NCBI GenBank assembly: GCA_963677375.2
Contig: CAXXIF010000004.1
Coordinates: 62,001-126,000 of the forward strand
From: Pseudaeromonas sp963677375
Lineage (GTDB): Bacteria > Pseudomonadota > Gammaproteobacteria > Enterobacterales > Aeromonadaceae
DNA: 64,000 nt
Direction of reading: 5' to 3'
Shown here one piece after another: positions 16,845 through 25,446 of this stretch (the first letter of the stretch is position 1; each line of letters starts with the position of its first letter). Under the pieces are notes generated by a model. It did no database searches, was not told the origin of the DNA, and worked only from the letters and a program-made list of their open reading frames with translations. The position numbers and the translations under genes were made by a program.

Positions 16845-18344
16845 ATGAATAAAGAGATTTTGGCAGTTGTAGAAGCGGTTTCTAACGAAAAAGCCGTGCC
16901 CCGTGAAAAGATCTTCCAGGCTTTGGAAACGGCATTGGCAACTGCAACGAAGAAAAAATATGAAGGTGATATCGAGGTTCGAGTCAGCATCGATCGCAAA
17001 ACCGGTGATTATATAACGTATCGTCGCTGGCAAGTTGTTGATATGCAGGGTCAGCTGGAGAATCCCTTCCGTGAAATCACCTTTGATGCCGCGCGTGTCG
17101 AAGAGCCGGAAATCCAGTTGGGTGAGTACATCGAAGACGAGATCGATTCTGTCACCTTCGACCGTATTACCACCCAGACCGCCAAGCAAGTCATAGTCCA
17201 GAAGGTCCGTGAGGCTGAACGTGCGCAAGTCGTCGAACAGTTCAAGGATCAGGAAGGAAGCATCATCACGGCTGTGGTTAAGAAACAGAATCGCGATAAC
17301 GTGATTATGGATCTGGGCAACAACGCCGAAGGTGTGCTGTACCGTGAAGATATGCTGCCGCGTGAATCTTTCCGCCCAGGGGATCGCGTCCGCGGTTTGC
17401 TGGCTGCGGTGCGCCCAGAAGCGCGTGGTTCCCAGCTGTTTATCAGCCGTGCGAGCCCTGACTTTCTGAAAGAGCTGTTTCGCATTGAAGTGCCAGAAAT
17501 TGGTGAAGAGGTCATCGACATCAAGGGTGCTGCCCGCGATCCGGGTTCCCGAGCCAAGATTGCCGTCAAAACCAATGATCGTCGTATCGATCCGATTGGT
17601 GCTTGCGTCGGCATGCGGGGAGCCCGTGTTCAGGCAATATCCAGCGAATTAGGTGGCGAGCGCATCGATATCGTCTTGTGGGATGATAATCCGGCACAGT
17701 ATGTGATTAATGCCATGGCTCCGGCCGACGTAGCGTCCATCATCGTTGATGAAGACAATCACACCATGGATATTGCGGTCATTTCCAGCAATCTGGCGCA
17801 GGCCATTGGTCGCAATGGTCAGAACGTTCGCCTGGCGTCTCAACTCACCGGTTGGGAGCTGAATGTCATGACCGTTGAAGACATGCAGGCCAAGCATCAA
17901 GCCGAGAAAGATCGCATCCTGAACCTGTTTACCCAGTCTCTGGATATCGATGACGAGTTTGCCGAAGTCCTGATCGACGAAGGCTTCTCGACAATCGAAG
18001 AAATTGCTTATGTGCCACTCAATGAGCTGCTCTCCATCGATGGTTTTGATGAAGACACAGTCGAAGAGCTACGCGGCCGCGCCAAGCAGGCCTTGAGTAC
18101 TCGGGCACTGGCCAAAGAAGAATCTTTCGAAGGGGTTGAACCTGCAGAAGACCTTCTGGGGCTTAAGGGGATCGGTCGCGAGATGGCCTATATGCTGGCC
18201 GCCCGCGGGATCGGAACTCTGGAAGACCTGGCAGAGCAAGGAATTGACGATCTGATGGGGATCGAAGGTATGACCGAAGAGAAGGCGGGCCAACTCATCA
18301 TGGCTGCTCGCAATATCTGCTGGTTCGGTGAGCAGGCCGAATAA
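16845..18344 (+). CDS. nusA: Transcription termination/antitermination factor NusA
   Basis: Binds elongating RNA polymerase and modulates pausing, termination and rRNA antitermination. The 499-residue product has the N-terminal polymerase-binding domain (1-130), an S1 domain (about 135-200, GSIITAVVKKQNRDNVIMDLG), KH1 and KH2 (about 205-345, with DPIGACVGMRGARVQAI and AIGRNGQNVRLA), and two C-terminal acidic repeats (about 365-425 and 440-495) as in E. coli. It sits 14 nt after rimP and 17 nt before infB. Confidence 0.98.
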   Translation: MNKEILAVVEAVSNEKAVPREKIFQALETALATATKKKYEGDIEVRVSIDRKTGDYITYRRWQVVDMQGQLENPFREITFDAARVEEPEIQLGEYIEDEIDSVTFDRITTQTAKQVIVQKVREAERAQVVEQFKDQEGSIITAVVKKQNRDNVIMDLGNNAEGVLYREDMLPRESFRPGDRVRGLLAAVRPEARGSQLFISRASPDFLKELFRIEVPEIGEEVIDIKGAARDPGSRAKIAVKTNDRRIDPIGACVGMRGARVQAISSELGGERIDIVLWDDNPAQYVINAMAPADVASIIVDEDNHTMDIAVISSNLAQAIGRNGQNVRLASQLTGWELNVMTVEDMQAKHQAEKDRILNLFTQSLDIDDEFAEVLIDEGFSTIEEIAYVPLNELLSIDGFDEDTVEELRGRAKQALSTRALAKEESFEGVEPAEDLLGLKGIGREMAYMLAARGIGTLEDLAEQGIDDLMGIEGMTEEKAGQLIMAARNICWFGEQAE

Positions 18345-18361
18345 AACTGCGGAGGTAAAGA

Positions 18362-21031
18362 ATGTCAGAAGTATCCGTTACACAACTGGCCACCGATATA
18401 GACACATCGGTTGAGCGTCTTCTTCAGCAGTTTACTGATGCGGGTATCCGCAAATCTGTCGACGAAATGGTCAGTGAAGATGAAAAGCAAGCCTTGCTGG
18501 CTCATCTGAAAAAGCAACACGGTGGCGACGATGACGCAGAGCCCAAGCGTATGACGTTGCAGCGCAAGACCAAAAGTACCTTGAGTGTTCAGGGTGCGGG
18601 TGGTAAGAACAAGTCTGTACAGGTTGAAGTACGTAAATCTCGTACCTACGTCCGTCGCTCCGCTGCCGATGAAGAAGTCAAAGCAGCTGAAGATTTAGCC
18701 CAGCGCGAAGCCGATGAGGCTCGTAAGGCTGCCGAAGCGGTTGCATTGGCTGAAGCCAAAGCCAAGGCCGAGGCAGAAGCGAAGGCCAAAGCAGAGGCGA
18801 AAGCCAAAGCGGATGCTGATGCCAAGGACAAGGCACGCAAGGCGGCGCACAGTAATGAAACTGACGCCGAGAGAAAGGCTCGCCAAGAGGCAGAAGAGAT
18901 GGCCAAGCGTGAAGCAGAGGCATTGAAACGTCAGCAAGAGCAGGAAGTTCTCCGTAAGGTTGAGGAAGAAACTGCTCGTATCGCCGAAGAGGCCAAGCGC
19001 CTGGCTGAAGAAAACAGTGCCCGCTGGGCAGAAGAAGAAGCCGCGCGTCGTAAAGCCGAAGAGCAGGACGACGATGCCGCAACGACTTCCACTTTTGTCA
19101 AAGAAGCCGAAGCTCAGCGCGAGCGCGAAGAAGAAGCTCGCAATCGTCGCCGTGGTGCAGTCAAGAAGACCAAGAGCCGTGAAGACGATGCTCGCGAAGA
19201 GCGGAACTCCCGCCAGCGCAAGGGCAAGCGTAGCAAGAGCTCCATTCAGCATGGCTTTAACAAGCCGGTTCAACCTGTGACCCGTGATGTGGTCATCGGT
19301 GAGACGGTCACCGTCGGTGAATTGGCGGCCAAGATGGCGGTCAAGGGTGTCGAAGTCATCAAGGTAATGATGAAAATGGGCGCCATGGCGACCATTAACC
19401 AGGTTATCGATCAGGAAACTGCTCAACTGGTTGCCGAAGAAATGGGTCACAAGGTTATCCTGCGTCGTGAGAACGAACTGGAAGAAGCCGTGATGCAAGA
19501 TCGTGATTCCACCGCCAAGGCTGAAGGCCGCGCACCGGTTGTCACCATCATGGGCCACGTCGACCATGGTAAGACCTCTCTGCTCGACTACATCCGTAAG
19601 GCCAAGGTTGCCGCGGGTGAAGCCGGTGGTATTACCCAGCACATCGGTGCTTACCATGTCGAAACTGACAATGGCATGATCACTTTCCTGGATACTCCGG
19701 GTCACGCGGCGTTTACCGCCATGCGTGCTCGTGGTGCCAAGGCGACCGATATCGTGGTTCTGGTTGTTGCCGCTGATGACGGCGTCATGCCGCAAACCAT
19801 CGAAGCAATCCAGCACGCCACGGCCGGGAACGTGCCGTTGGTTGTTGCCGTAACCAAGGTGGACAAGCCCACTGCCGAGCCGATGCGAGTCATGACCGAG
19901 TTGACCCGCTATGGTGTCGTAGCCGAAGACCTGGGTGGTGAGCATCAGTTCGTCAAGGTTTCAGCCAAGACCGGCGAAGGTATTGATGATCTGCTGAACG
20001 CCATCCTGCTGCAATCCGAAGTATTGGAATTGACCGCGGTCCGTGATGCCATGGCCAGCGGTGTCGTCATCGAATCCCGTCTGGATAAAGGCCGTGGTCC
20101 TGTGGCTACCGTTCTGGTTCAGGAAGGGACGCTGCGTCAGGGCGATATAGTGCTGTGCGGCTTCGAATACGGTCGTGTGCGTGCCATGCGTGACGAACTG
20201 GGTCGTGACGTGAAAGAAGCGGGTCCGTCCATTCCGGTTGAAATTCTCGGTTTGTCAGGCGTCCCGGCTGCCGGTGATGAAGCGACTGTGGTCCGTGATG
20301 AGAAGAAGGCCCGCGAAGTGGCTCTTTATCGTCAAGGCAAGTTCCGCGATGTCAAACTGGCCCGTCAACAGAAGGCCAAGCTGGAAAACATGTTCTCCAG
20401 CATGGGCGAAGGCGAAGTCTCCGAACTCAACGTGGTCCTCAAGGCCGATGTACAGGGTTCTACCGAAGCCATCTGTGACTCCTTGCTCAAACTGTCTACC
20501 GATGAAGTGAAGGTCAAGATCATCGGCTCCGGGGTGGGTGGTATCACTGAAACCGACGCCAGCTTGGCTGCAGCCTCCAACGCCATCATCCTCGGCTTCA
20601 ACGTGCGTGCCGATGCGTCTGCCCGTCGCGTCATCGATTCCGAGAGCATCGACTTGCGTTACTACTCCGTCATCTATGATTTGATTGATGAAGTGAAGCA
20701 AGCCATGAGCGGTATGTTGGCTCCGGAATTCAAGCAACAGATCATTGGTCTGGCTGAAGTTCGGGATGTCTTCAAGTCACCGAAGTTTGGTGCCGTTGCC
20801 GGTTGTATGGTGACCGAAGGGACCGTCAAGCGTAATAGCCCGATCCGTGTACTGCGCGACAACGTGGTTATTTACGAAGGCGAGCTGGAATCCCTGCGTC
20901 GCTTCAAGGATGACGTGCCTGAAGTCAAGAATGGTTACGAGTGTGGTATCGCGGTCAAGAATTACAATGACGTGCGGACCGGTGACCAGATTGAAGTTTA
21001 TGAAATCGTCGAGATCCAGCGTACGCTGTAA
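18362..21031 (+). CDS. infB: Translation initiation factor IF-2
   Basis: GTPase that places initiator tRNA on the 30S subunit. The 889-residue product has an N-terminal IF2_N fold (1-50), and a long Lys/Ala/Glu-rich helical stretch (about 110-290) built of EAKAKAEAEAK-type repeats. It continues with a second IF2_N domain (about 310-375), then the G domain with GHVDHGKT, DTPGHAAF and TKVDKP, and domains II-IV. Length matches E. coli IF2-alpha (890). Internal starts may produce shorter forms, as known in E. coli. GGAG precedes the ATG. Confidence 0.98.
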   Translation: MSEVSVTQLATDIDTSVERLLQQFTDAGIRKSVDEMVSEDEKQALLAHLKKQHGGDDDAEPKRMTLQRKTKSTLSVQGAGGKNKSVQVEVRKSRTYVRRSAADEEVKAAEDLAQREADEARKAAEAVALAEAKAKAEAEAKAKAEAKAKADADAKDKARKAAHSNETDAERKARQEAEEMAKREAEALKRQQEQEVLRKVEEETARIAEEAKRLAEENSARWAEEEAARRKAEEQDDDAATTSTFVKEAEAQREREEEARNRRRGAVKKTKSREDDAREERNSRQRKGKRSKSSIQHGFNKPVQPVTRDVVIGETVTVGELAAKMAVKGVEVIKVMMKMGAMATINQVIDQETAQLVAEEMGHKVILRRENELEEAVMQDRDSTAKAEGRAPVVTIMGHVDHGKTSLLDYIRKAKVAAGEAGGITQHIGAYHVETDNGMITFLDTPGHAAFTAMRARGAKATDIVVLVVAADDGVMPQTIEAIQHATAGNVPLVVAVTKVDKPTAEPMRVMTELTRYGVVAEDLGGEHQFVKVSAKTGEGIDDLLNAILLQSEVLELTAVRDAMASGVVIESRLDKGRGPVATVLVQEGTLRQGDIVLCGFEYGRVRAMRDELGRDVKEAGPSIPVEILGLSGVPAAGDEATVVRDEKKAREVALYRQGKFRDVKLARQQKAKLENMFSSMGEGEVSELNVVLKADVQGSTEAICDSLLKLSTDEVKVKIIGSGVGGITETDASLAAASNAIILGFNVRADASARRVIDSESIDLRYYSVIYDLIDEVKQAMSGMLAPEFKQQIIGLAEVRDVFKSPKFGAVAGCMVTEGTVKRNSPIRVLRDNVVIYEGELESLRRFKDDVPEVKNGYECGIAVKNYNDVRTGDQIEVYEIVEIQRTL

Positions 21032-21038
21032 TCTCCAA

Positions 21039-21064
21039 GAGGGGGGCGTAATGCCCCCTTTTTT
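21039..21064 (+). terminator. Terminator after infB
   Basis: gggggc (21042-21047) and gccccc (21053-21058) form a stem with loop gtaat, followed by six T. It lies in the 49-bp gap before rbfA, so it is probably a partial attenuator within the operon. Confidence 0.78.
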
Positions 21065-21080
21065 AGTTCAGGAGCCTTGA

Positions 21081-21506
21081 ATGGCAAAAGAATTCAGCCG
21101 AGCCAGTCGTGTGGCGCAACAGCTGCAACGCGAAGTGGCCGTCATTTTACAGCGCGAGGTCAAAGATCCGCGCATTGGTATGGTTACGGTATCGGATGTT
21201 GAAGTATCCGGTGATCTGCAGCATGCCAAGGTATTCGTCACCTTCCTCAATTATGCCGGGCAGAACGAAGAACTGAGTGAAGCCGAGCGGATTGAAACCG
21301 GACTCAAGGGTTTAACCGAAGCTTCCGGCTATATTCGTATCCTGCTGGGTAAAGCCATGCAGCTGCGAGTGGTGCCGGAATTGCGGTTTGCTTACGACAG
21401 AACGTTGGTTGAAGGGATGCGTATCTCCAACCTGGTTAGTAACACGATTCGTGAAGACGAACAGCGCATGCACGCTGATGGTCAGAACGAGGAGGCAAAA
21501 GACTAA
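21081..21506 (+). CDS. rbfA: Ribosome-binding factor A
   Basis: Cold-shock related 30S maturation factor. The 141-residue KH-fold protein has the family start RASRVAQQLQREVAVILQRE, the KDPRIGMVTVSDVEVSGDL segment, AKVFVTFL and the terminal R-V-V-P-E-L-R-F-x-Y-D motif. It lies 2 nt upstream of truB. Confidence 0.96.
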   Translation: MAKEFSRASRVAQQLQREVAVILQREVKDPRIGMVTVSDVEVSGDLQHAKVFVTFLNYAGQNEELSEAERIETGLKGLTEASGYIRILLGKAMQLRVVPELRFAYDRTLVEGMRISNLVSNTIREDEQRMHADGQNEEAKD

Positions 21507-21508
21507 AG

Positions 21509-22477
21509 ATGTCTCGACGACGTCGCTTCAAAGGCCGTGATGTGCACGGCATCCTGTTGCTGGCCAAGCCCAGCGGCATTACCTCCAATGACGCTCTGCA
21601 GCAAGTCAAGCGGATCTATAACGCCGCCAAAGCGGGTCATACCGGAGCTTTAGATCCTCTGGCCACCGGCATGTTACCTATTTGCCTGGGCGAGGCGACC
21701 AAGTTTTCTCAATTCCTGCTGGATGCGGACAAACGCTATCAGGTCACAGCCAAGTTGGGTGAACGGACTAATACCAGCGATTCTGATGGCACCATTATCA
21801 GCACGCGGCCACTGGCGTTTACCGAGTCGCAACTGCAACAGGCGTTAACTCGTTTTCGGGGCGACAGCCTGCAGGTTCCATCCATGTTTTCAGCGCTCAA
21901 GCATCAGGGCAAACCGCTCTATGAATATGCGCGTGAAGGCATCGAGATCGAACGTGAAGCGCGTCCTATCACCGTCTATGAGTTGAATATGCTGGAGTTC
22001 AGCGGTGACAAGCTGGTGCTGGATATTCATTGCTCCAAGGGAACTTACATCCGCACCATCATCGATGATCTCGGTGAGTTGCTGGGTTGTGGTGCCCATG
22101 TCACCCAGCTACATCGTAGTCAGGTGGCTCGCTATCCGGCTGAACGTATGCTGACCATCGAACAACTGCAGGCCATATTTGACCGTTGCAAAGCCGAAGG
22201 TCGGCCACCGCGCGAAGAGTTGGACCCGCTGTTACTGCCTATGGATACCGCCGTGGACAGCTTGCCTGAAGTCAACATGTCGGCCGTCGTGGCCAGCTAT
22301 GTGAACCAGGGCCAGGCCGTGCAGGTTCCCCAGGCACCAGCGAGTGGTTTTGTCCGCATGACGGTTGGCGACGAGCGCGAATTTATCGGTGTCGGCGAGA
22401 TTGACAGCGATGGTAAGGTCGCACCCCGTCGTCTGGTTCGTATCGGCAACGACGATGACGAGTCCGACAGCGAATAA
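21509..22477 (+). CDS. truB: tRNA pseudouridine-55 synthase TruB
   Basis: Makes pseudouridine 55 in the T loop of tRNAs. The 322-residue product has GILLLAKPSGITSND, the catalytic aspartate in GHTGALDPLATGMLP, the CSKGTYIRTIIDDLG segment, and a C-terminal PUA-like domain. Length is near E. coli TruB (314), with a short acidic Asp/Glu tail added. Confidence 0.96.
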   Translation: MSRRRRFKGRDVHGILLLAKPSGITSNDALQQVKRIYNAAKAGHTGALDPLATGMLPICLGEATKFSQFLLDADKRYQVTAKLGERTNTSDSDGTIISTRPLAFTESQLQQALTRFRGDSLQVPSMFSALKHQGKPLYEYAREGIEIEREARPITVYELNMLEFSGDKLVLDIHCSKGTYIRTIIDDLGELLGCGAHVTQLHRSQVARYPAERMLTIEQLQAIFDRCKAEGRPPREELDPLLLPMDTAVDSLPEVNMSAVVASYVNQGQAVQVPQAPASGFVRMTVGDEREFIGVGEIDSDGKVAPRRLVRIGNDDDESDSE

Positions 22478-22587
22478 TATGCCGCGACAAAACTTGCGAC
22501 CCGGGGGCGGCTATGACAGAATGCCGCGTCCCATTTTCCCGCTGAATTAGTGATCGGCGGGAAATCACATTAAGCTGGAGAATCACT

Positions 22588-22857
22588 ATGTCACTAAATG
22601 CAGAAATCAAAGCACAAATCGTCGCTGACAACGCTCGTGGTACTAATGACACTGGCTCACCAGAAGTCCAAGTGGCTCTGTTGACCGCTTCTATCAACCA
22701 CCTGCAAGGTCACTTCGAAGTGCACAGCAAGGATCACCACGGTCGCCGTGGCCTGCTGCGTATGGTTTCCCAACGTCGTAAGTTGCTGGACTACCTGAAG
22801 CGCAAAGACGCTGCTCGTTATCAAGCTCTGATCCAGAAGCTGGGTCTGCGTCGTTAA
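22588..22857 (+). CDS. rpsO: 30S ribosomal protein S15
   Basis: Primary 16S rRNA-binding protein of the small-subunit platform. The 89-residue product is full length, with GSPEVQVALLTASINHLQGH, the KDHHGRRGLLRMVSQRRKLLDYLK rRNA-binding helices, and the terminal IQKLGLRR. A weak promoter-like pair (TTGCGA near 22494 and CAGAAT near 22516) and a hairpin (ttcccgc/gcgggaa, about 22531-22564) lie in the leader. S15 is known to repress its own translation in E. coli through a leader structure. Confidence 0.98.
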   Translation: MSLNAEIKAQIVADNARGTNDTGSPEVQVALLTASINHLQGHFEVHSKDHHGRRGLLRMVSQRRKLLDYLKRKDAARYQALIQKLGLRR

Positions 22858-22910
22858 TTCGTCGCAACGTCGTAAGCAACTGCACGGTTCATTGTTACCG
22901 AACAGTTTTA

Positions 22911-22942
22911 AAGAAGGAGGCCTCGGCCTCCTTCTTGTTTTT
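22911..22942 (+). terminator. Rho-independent terminator of rpsO
   Basis: aagaaggaggcc (22911-22922) pairs with ggcctccttctt (22925-22936) and is followed by gttttt. It corresponds to the E. coli rpsO terminator between rpsO and pnp. Confidence 0.9.
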
Positions 22943-23049
22943 CCGATTTTTCTTCCCCAAGCCATCAACGGCTATCGGTTTATTGCTCCCGCGAGACTCC
23001 TGCGCTGGAACCTCGGGATGAGTCACAAAAAAGAAGGGTTTCCCCTTGC

Positions 23050-23077
23050 TTACCTTTGGTGGCCGATCAGATATAAT
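23050..23077 (+). promoter_or_regulatory. Probable pnp promoter
   Basis: TTACCT (23050-23055), 16-nt spacer and perfect TATAAT (23072-23077), 43 nt before the pnp start. Confidence 0.55.
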
Positions 23078-23119
23078 CATGCGCGAAATTAGCGACCTAA
23101 ACAGATAAAGGAAATTCAC

Positions 23120-25279
23120 GTGAATCCTATAGTAAAAACCTTCCAATACGGTCAACACACCGTCACCCTGGAAACCGGCGTCATGGCGCGTCAAGCCACA
23201 GGTGCCGTCATGGCTAGCATGGACGACACAGCTGTGTTCGTTACCGTGGTCGGCAAGAAAGAAGCGACTCCGGGTCGTGACTTCTTCCCTCTGACGGTCA
23301 ACTATCAAGAACGTACCTATGCGGCTGGCCGTATTCCCGGTGGTTTCTTCAAGCGTGAAGGCCGTCCGAGCGAATCTGAGACCCTGATCTCCCGTTTGAT
23401 TGACCGTCCTATTCGTCCGCTGTTCCCGGAAGGTTTTCTCAATGAAGTTCAGGTGATTGCTACCGTCGTCTCTGCTAATCCGCAGGTTCCGACTGACATC
23501 ATCGCTATTCTCGGTGCCTCTGCGGCGCTGGCTATCTCCGGTATTCCGTTCAATGGCCCGATTGGTGCTGCCCGTGTCGGTTATATCAATGGCCAATATG
23601 TGCTGAACCCGACCAACAGCGAAACCAAGTTCAGCGATCTGGATCTGGTGGTTGCCGGTACCGAAGCGGCCGTGTTGATGGTGGAATCCGAAGCCAAGAT
23701 CCTCTCCGAAGAGACCATGCTGGGTGCCGTGGTTTACGGTCACGACCAGATGCAGACCGCCATCCAGGCGATCAATGAATTCGCTGCTGAAGTCGGTACC
23801 AAGTCATGGAACTGGCAAGCTCCGGCTGTCAATACAGTGCTCAAAGACAAAATCGCTGAGCTGGCCACTGCCGAGCTGGGTGAAGCCTACCGCATCACCG
23901 AGAAGGCTGTGCGTTACGAAGCTATTGCTGCCCTGAAGCAAAAAGTGGTCGAGCAGATCATTGCTGAAGACGCGACTCAGGATGCCAAACTGGCTGGTGA
24001 AATGTTCCACGCGTTGGAAAGCGACATCGTTCGTGGCCGTGTGTTGCGTGGTGAGCCGCGTATCGATGGTCGTGATCCGCAAATGGTCCGGGCGCTGTCC
24101 ATGGGTACCGGTTTGTTGCCGCGTGTTCACGGCTCCTCTTTGTTCACCCGCGGTGAAACTCAGGCTCTGGTGGCTTGTACTCTGGGCACCGAGCGTGATG
24201 CGCAGAACCTGGATGAACTGGCCGGCGAGCGCACCGACCGCTTTATGCTGCACTACAACTTCCCGCCGTACTGCGTGGGTGAAACCGGTATGGTCGGTTC
24301 ACCGAAGCGTCGTGAAATCGGTCATGGCCGTCTGGCCAAGCGTGGCGTTCTCGCCGTTATGCCAAGCGCCGATGAGTTCCCGTATACCGTCCGTATCGTC
24401 TCCGAAATCACCGAGTCGAACGGTTCTTCCTCCATGGCTTCCGTGTGTGGCTCCTCTCTGGCGCTGATGGATGCCGGTGTCCCGATCAAGGCGTCTGTGG
24501 CTGGTATCGCCATGGGGCTGGTCAAGGAAGGCGACAGCTTCGTCGTGCTGTCTGACATCCTGGGTGATGAAGATCATCTGGGCGACATGGACTTCAAGGT
24601 TGCCGGTACCACCGAAGGTGTGACTGCACTGCAGATGGACATCAAGATCGAAGGCATCACCAAAGAGATCATGCAGATTGCTCTGAAGCAAGCTCGCGAT
24701 GCCCGTCTGCACATCCTGAAGGTCATGGATGAGGCGATTGCCGCCCCGCGTGCCGATATCTCCGATTTCGCGCCGCGTATCCACGTCATCAAGATCAACC
24801 CAGAGAAGATCAAGGATGTTATCGGTAAGGGCGGCTCCGTGATCCGTGCTCTGACCGAAGAAACCGGCACCACCATCGAGCTGGATGATGACGGTACCGT
24901 GAAGATTGCTGCTGTGGATGGCGAAGCGGCCAAGGAAGCGATCCGTCGCATCCAAGCGCTGACTGCCGAAGTGGAAGTGGGTCGCATCTATGAAGGCAAG
25001 GTCGCCCGTCTGGCCGACTTTGGCGCTTTCGTCAACATTCTGCCGGGTAAGGATGGTCTGGTTCATATCTCCCAGATCACCGACGAGCGCGTGAAGGATG
25101 TATCCGACCACCTGAAGCTGGGCGATATCGTCCGTGCCAAGGTACTGGAAGTGGATCGTCAGGGCCGTGTCCGTCTGTCCATCAAGGAAGCGATCCGAGA
25201 TGAACAGGGTGAAGCTGCTCCGGCCGCAGAGCCTGTGGCTCCGGTTGCCGATGCGACCGTTGCACAAAGCGAAGAATAA
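23120..25279 (+). CDS. pnp: Polyribonucleotide nucleotidyltransferase (PNPase)
   Basis: Phosphorolytic 3'-5' exoribonuclease and degradosome component. The 719-residue protein has the first RNase PH-like domain (to about 220, GFLNEVQVIATVVSANPQ), an all-alpha linker, the second catalytic RNase PH domain with GERTDRFMLHYNFPPY and GSPKRREIGHGRLAKR, a KH domain (IGKGGSVIRALTEETG) and an S1 domain (VGRIYEGKVARLADFGAFVN). Start is GTG at 23120 after AAGGAA. It is close to E. coli PNPase in length (711), with an Ala/Pro/Val-rich tail. A terminator follows. Confidence 0.98.
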   Translation: MNPIVKTFQYGQHTVTLETGVMARQATGAVMASMDDTAVFVTVVGKKEATPGRDFFPLTVNYQERTYAAGRIPGGFFKREGRPSESETLISRLIDRPIRPLFPEGFLNEVQVIATVVSANPQVPTDIIAILGASAALAISGIPFNGPIGAARVGYINGQYVLNPTNSETKFSDLDLVVAGTEAAVLMVESEAKILSEETMLGAVVYGHDQMQTAIQAINEFAAEVGTKSWNWQAPAVNTVLKDKIAELATAELGEAYRITEKAVRYEAIAALKQKVVEQIIAEDATQDAKLAGEMFHALESDIVRGRVLRGEPRIDGRDPQMVRALSMGTGLLPRVHGSSLFTRGETQALVACTLGTERDAQNLDELAGERTDRFMLHYNFPPYCVGETGMVGSPKRREIGHGRLAKRGVLAVMPSADEFPYTVRIVSEITESNGSSSMASVCGSSLALMDAGVPIKASVAGIAMGLVKEGDSFVVLSDILGDEDHLGDMDFKVAGTTEGVTALQMDIKIEGITKEIMQIALKQARDARLHILKVMDEAIAAPRADISDFAPRIHVIKINPEKIKDVIGKGGSVIRALTEETGTTIELDDDGTVKIAAVDGEAAKEAIRRIQALTAEVEVGRIYEGKVARLADFGAFVNILPGKDGLVHISQITDERVKDVSDHLKLGDIVRAKVLEVDRQGRVRLSIKEAIRDEQGEAAPAAEPVAPVADATVAQSEE

Positions 25280-25301
25280 GCTCTACGTTTAAGATCTATA
25301 A

Positions 25302-25328
25302 AAACCCGCCAACTGGCGGGTTTTTTTT
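25302..25328 (+). terminator. Rho-independent terminator of pnp
   Basis: aaacccgcca and tggcgggttt form a strong stem with a short loop, followed by a run of T. Confidence 0.9.
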
Positions 25329-25446
25329 ATCTTTTTTTACCGAGCTCGGGCCTGAAATTTTGGGCAATTTCCGCGTAGAGTAGCGGTTTATCGTGAGCTG
25401 ACTGTACGCTCATCGTTTCATGGTGGTTACGAAGGATCTGGATATC

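Noticed and set aside
18695..19945. 416-codon minus-strand open frame inside infB
   Set aside because: Antisense of infB, no coherent protein.
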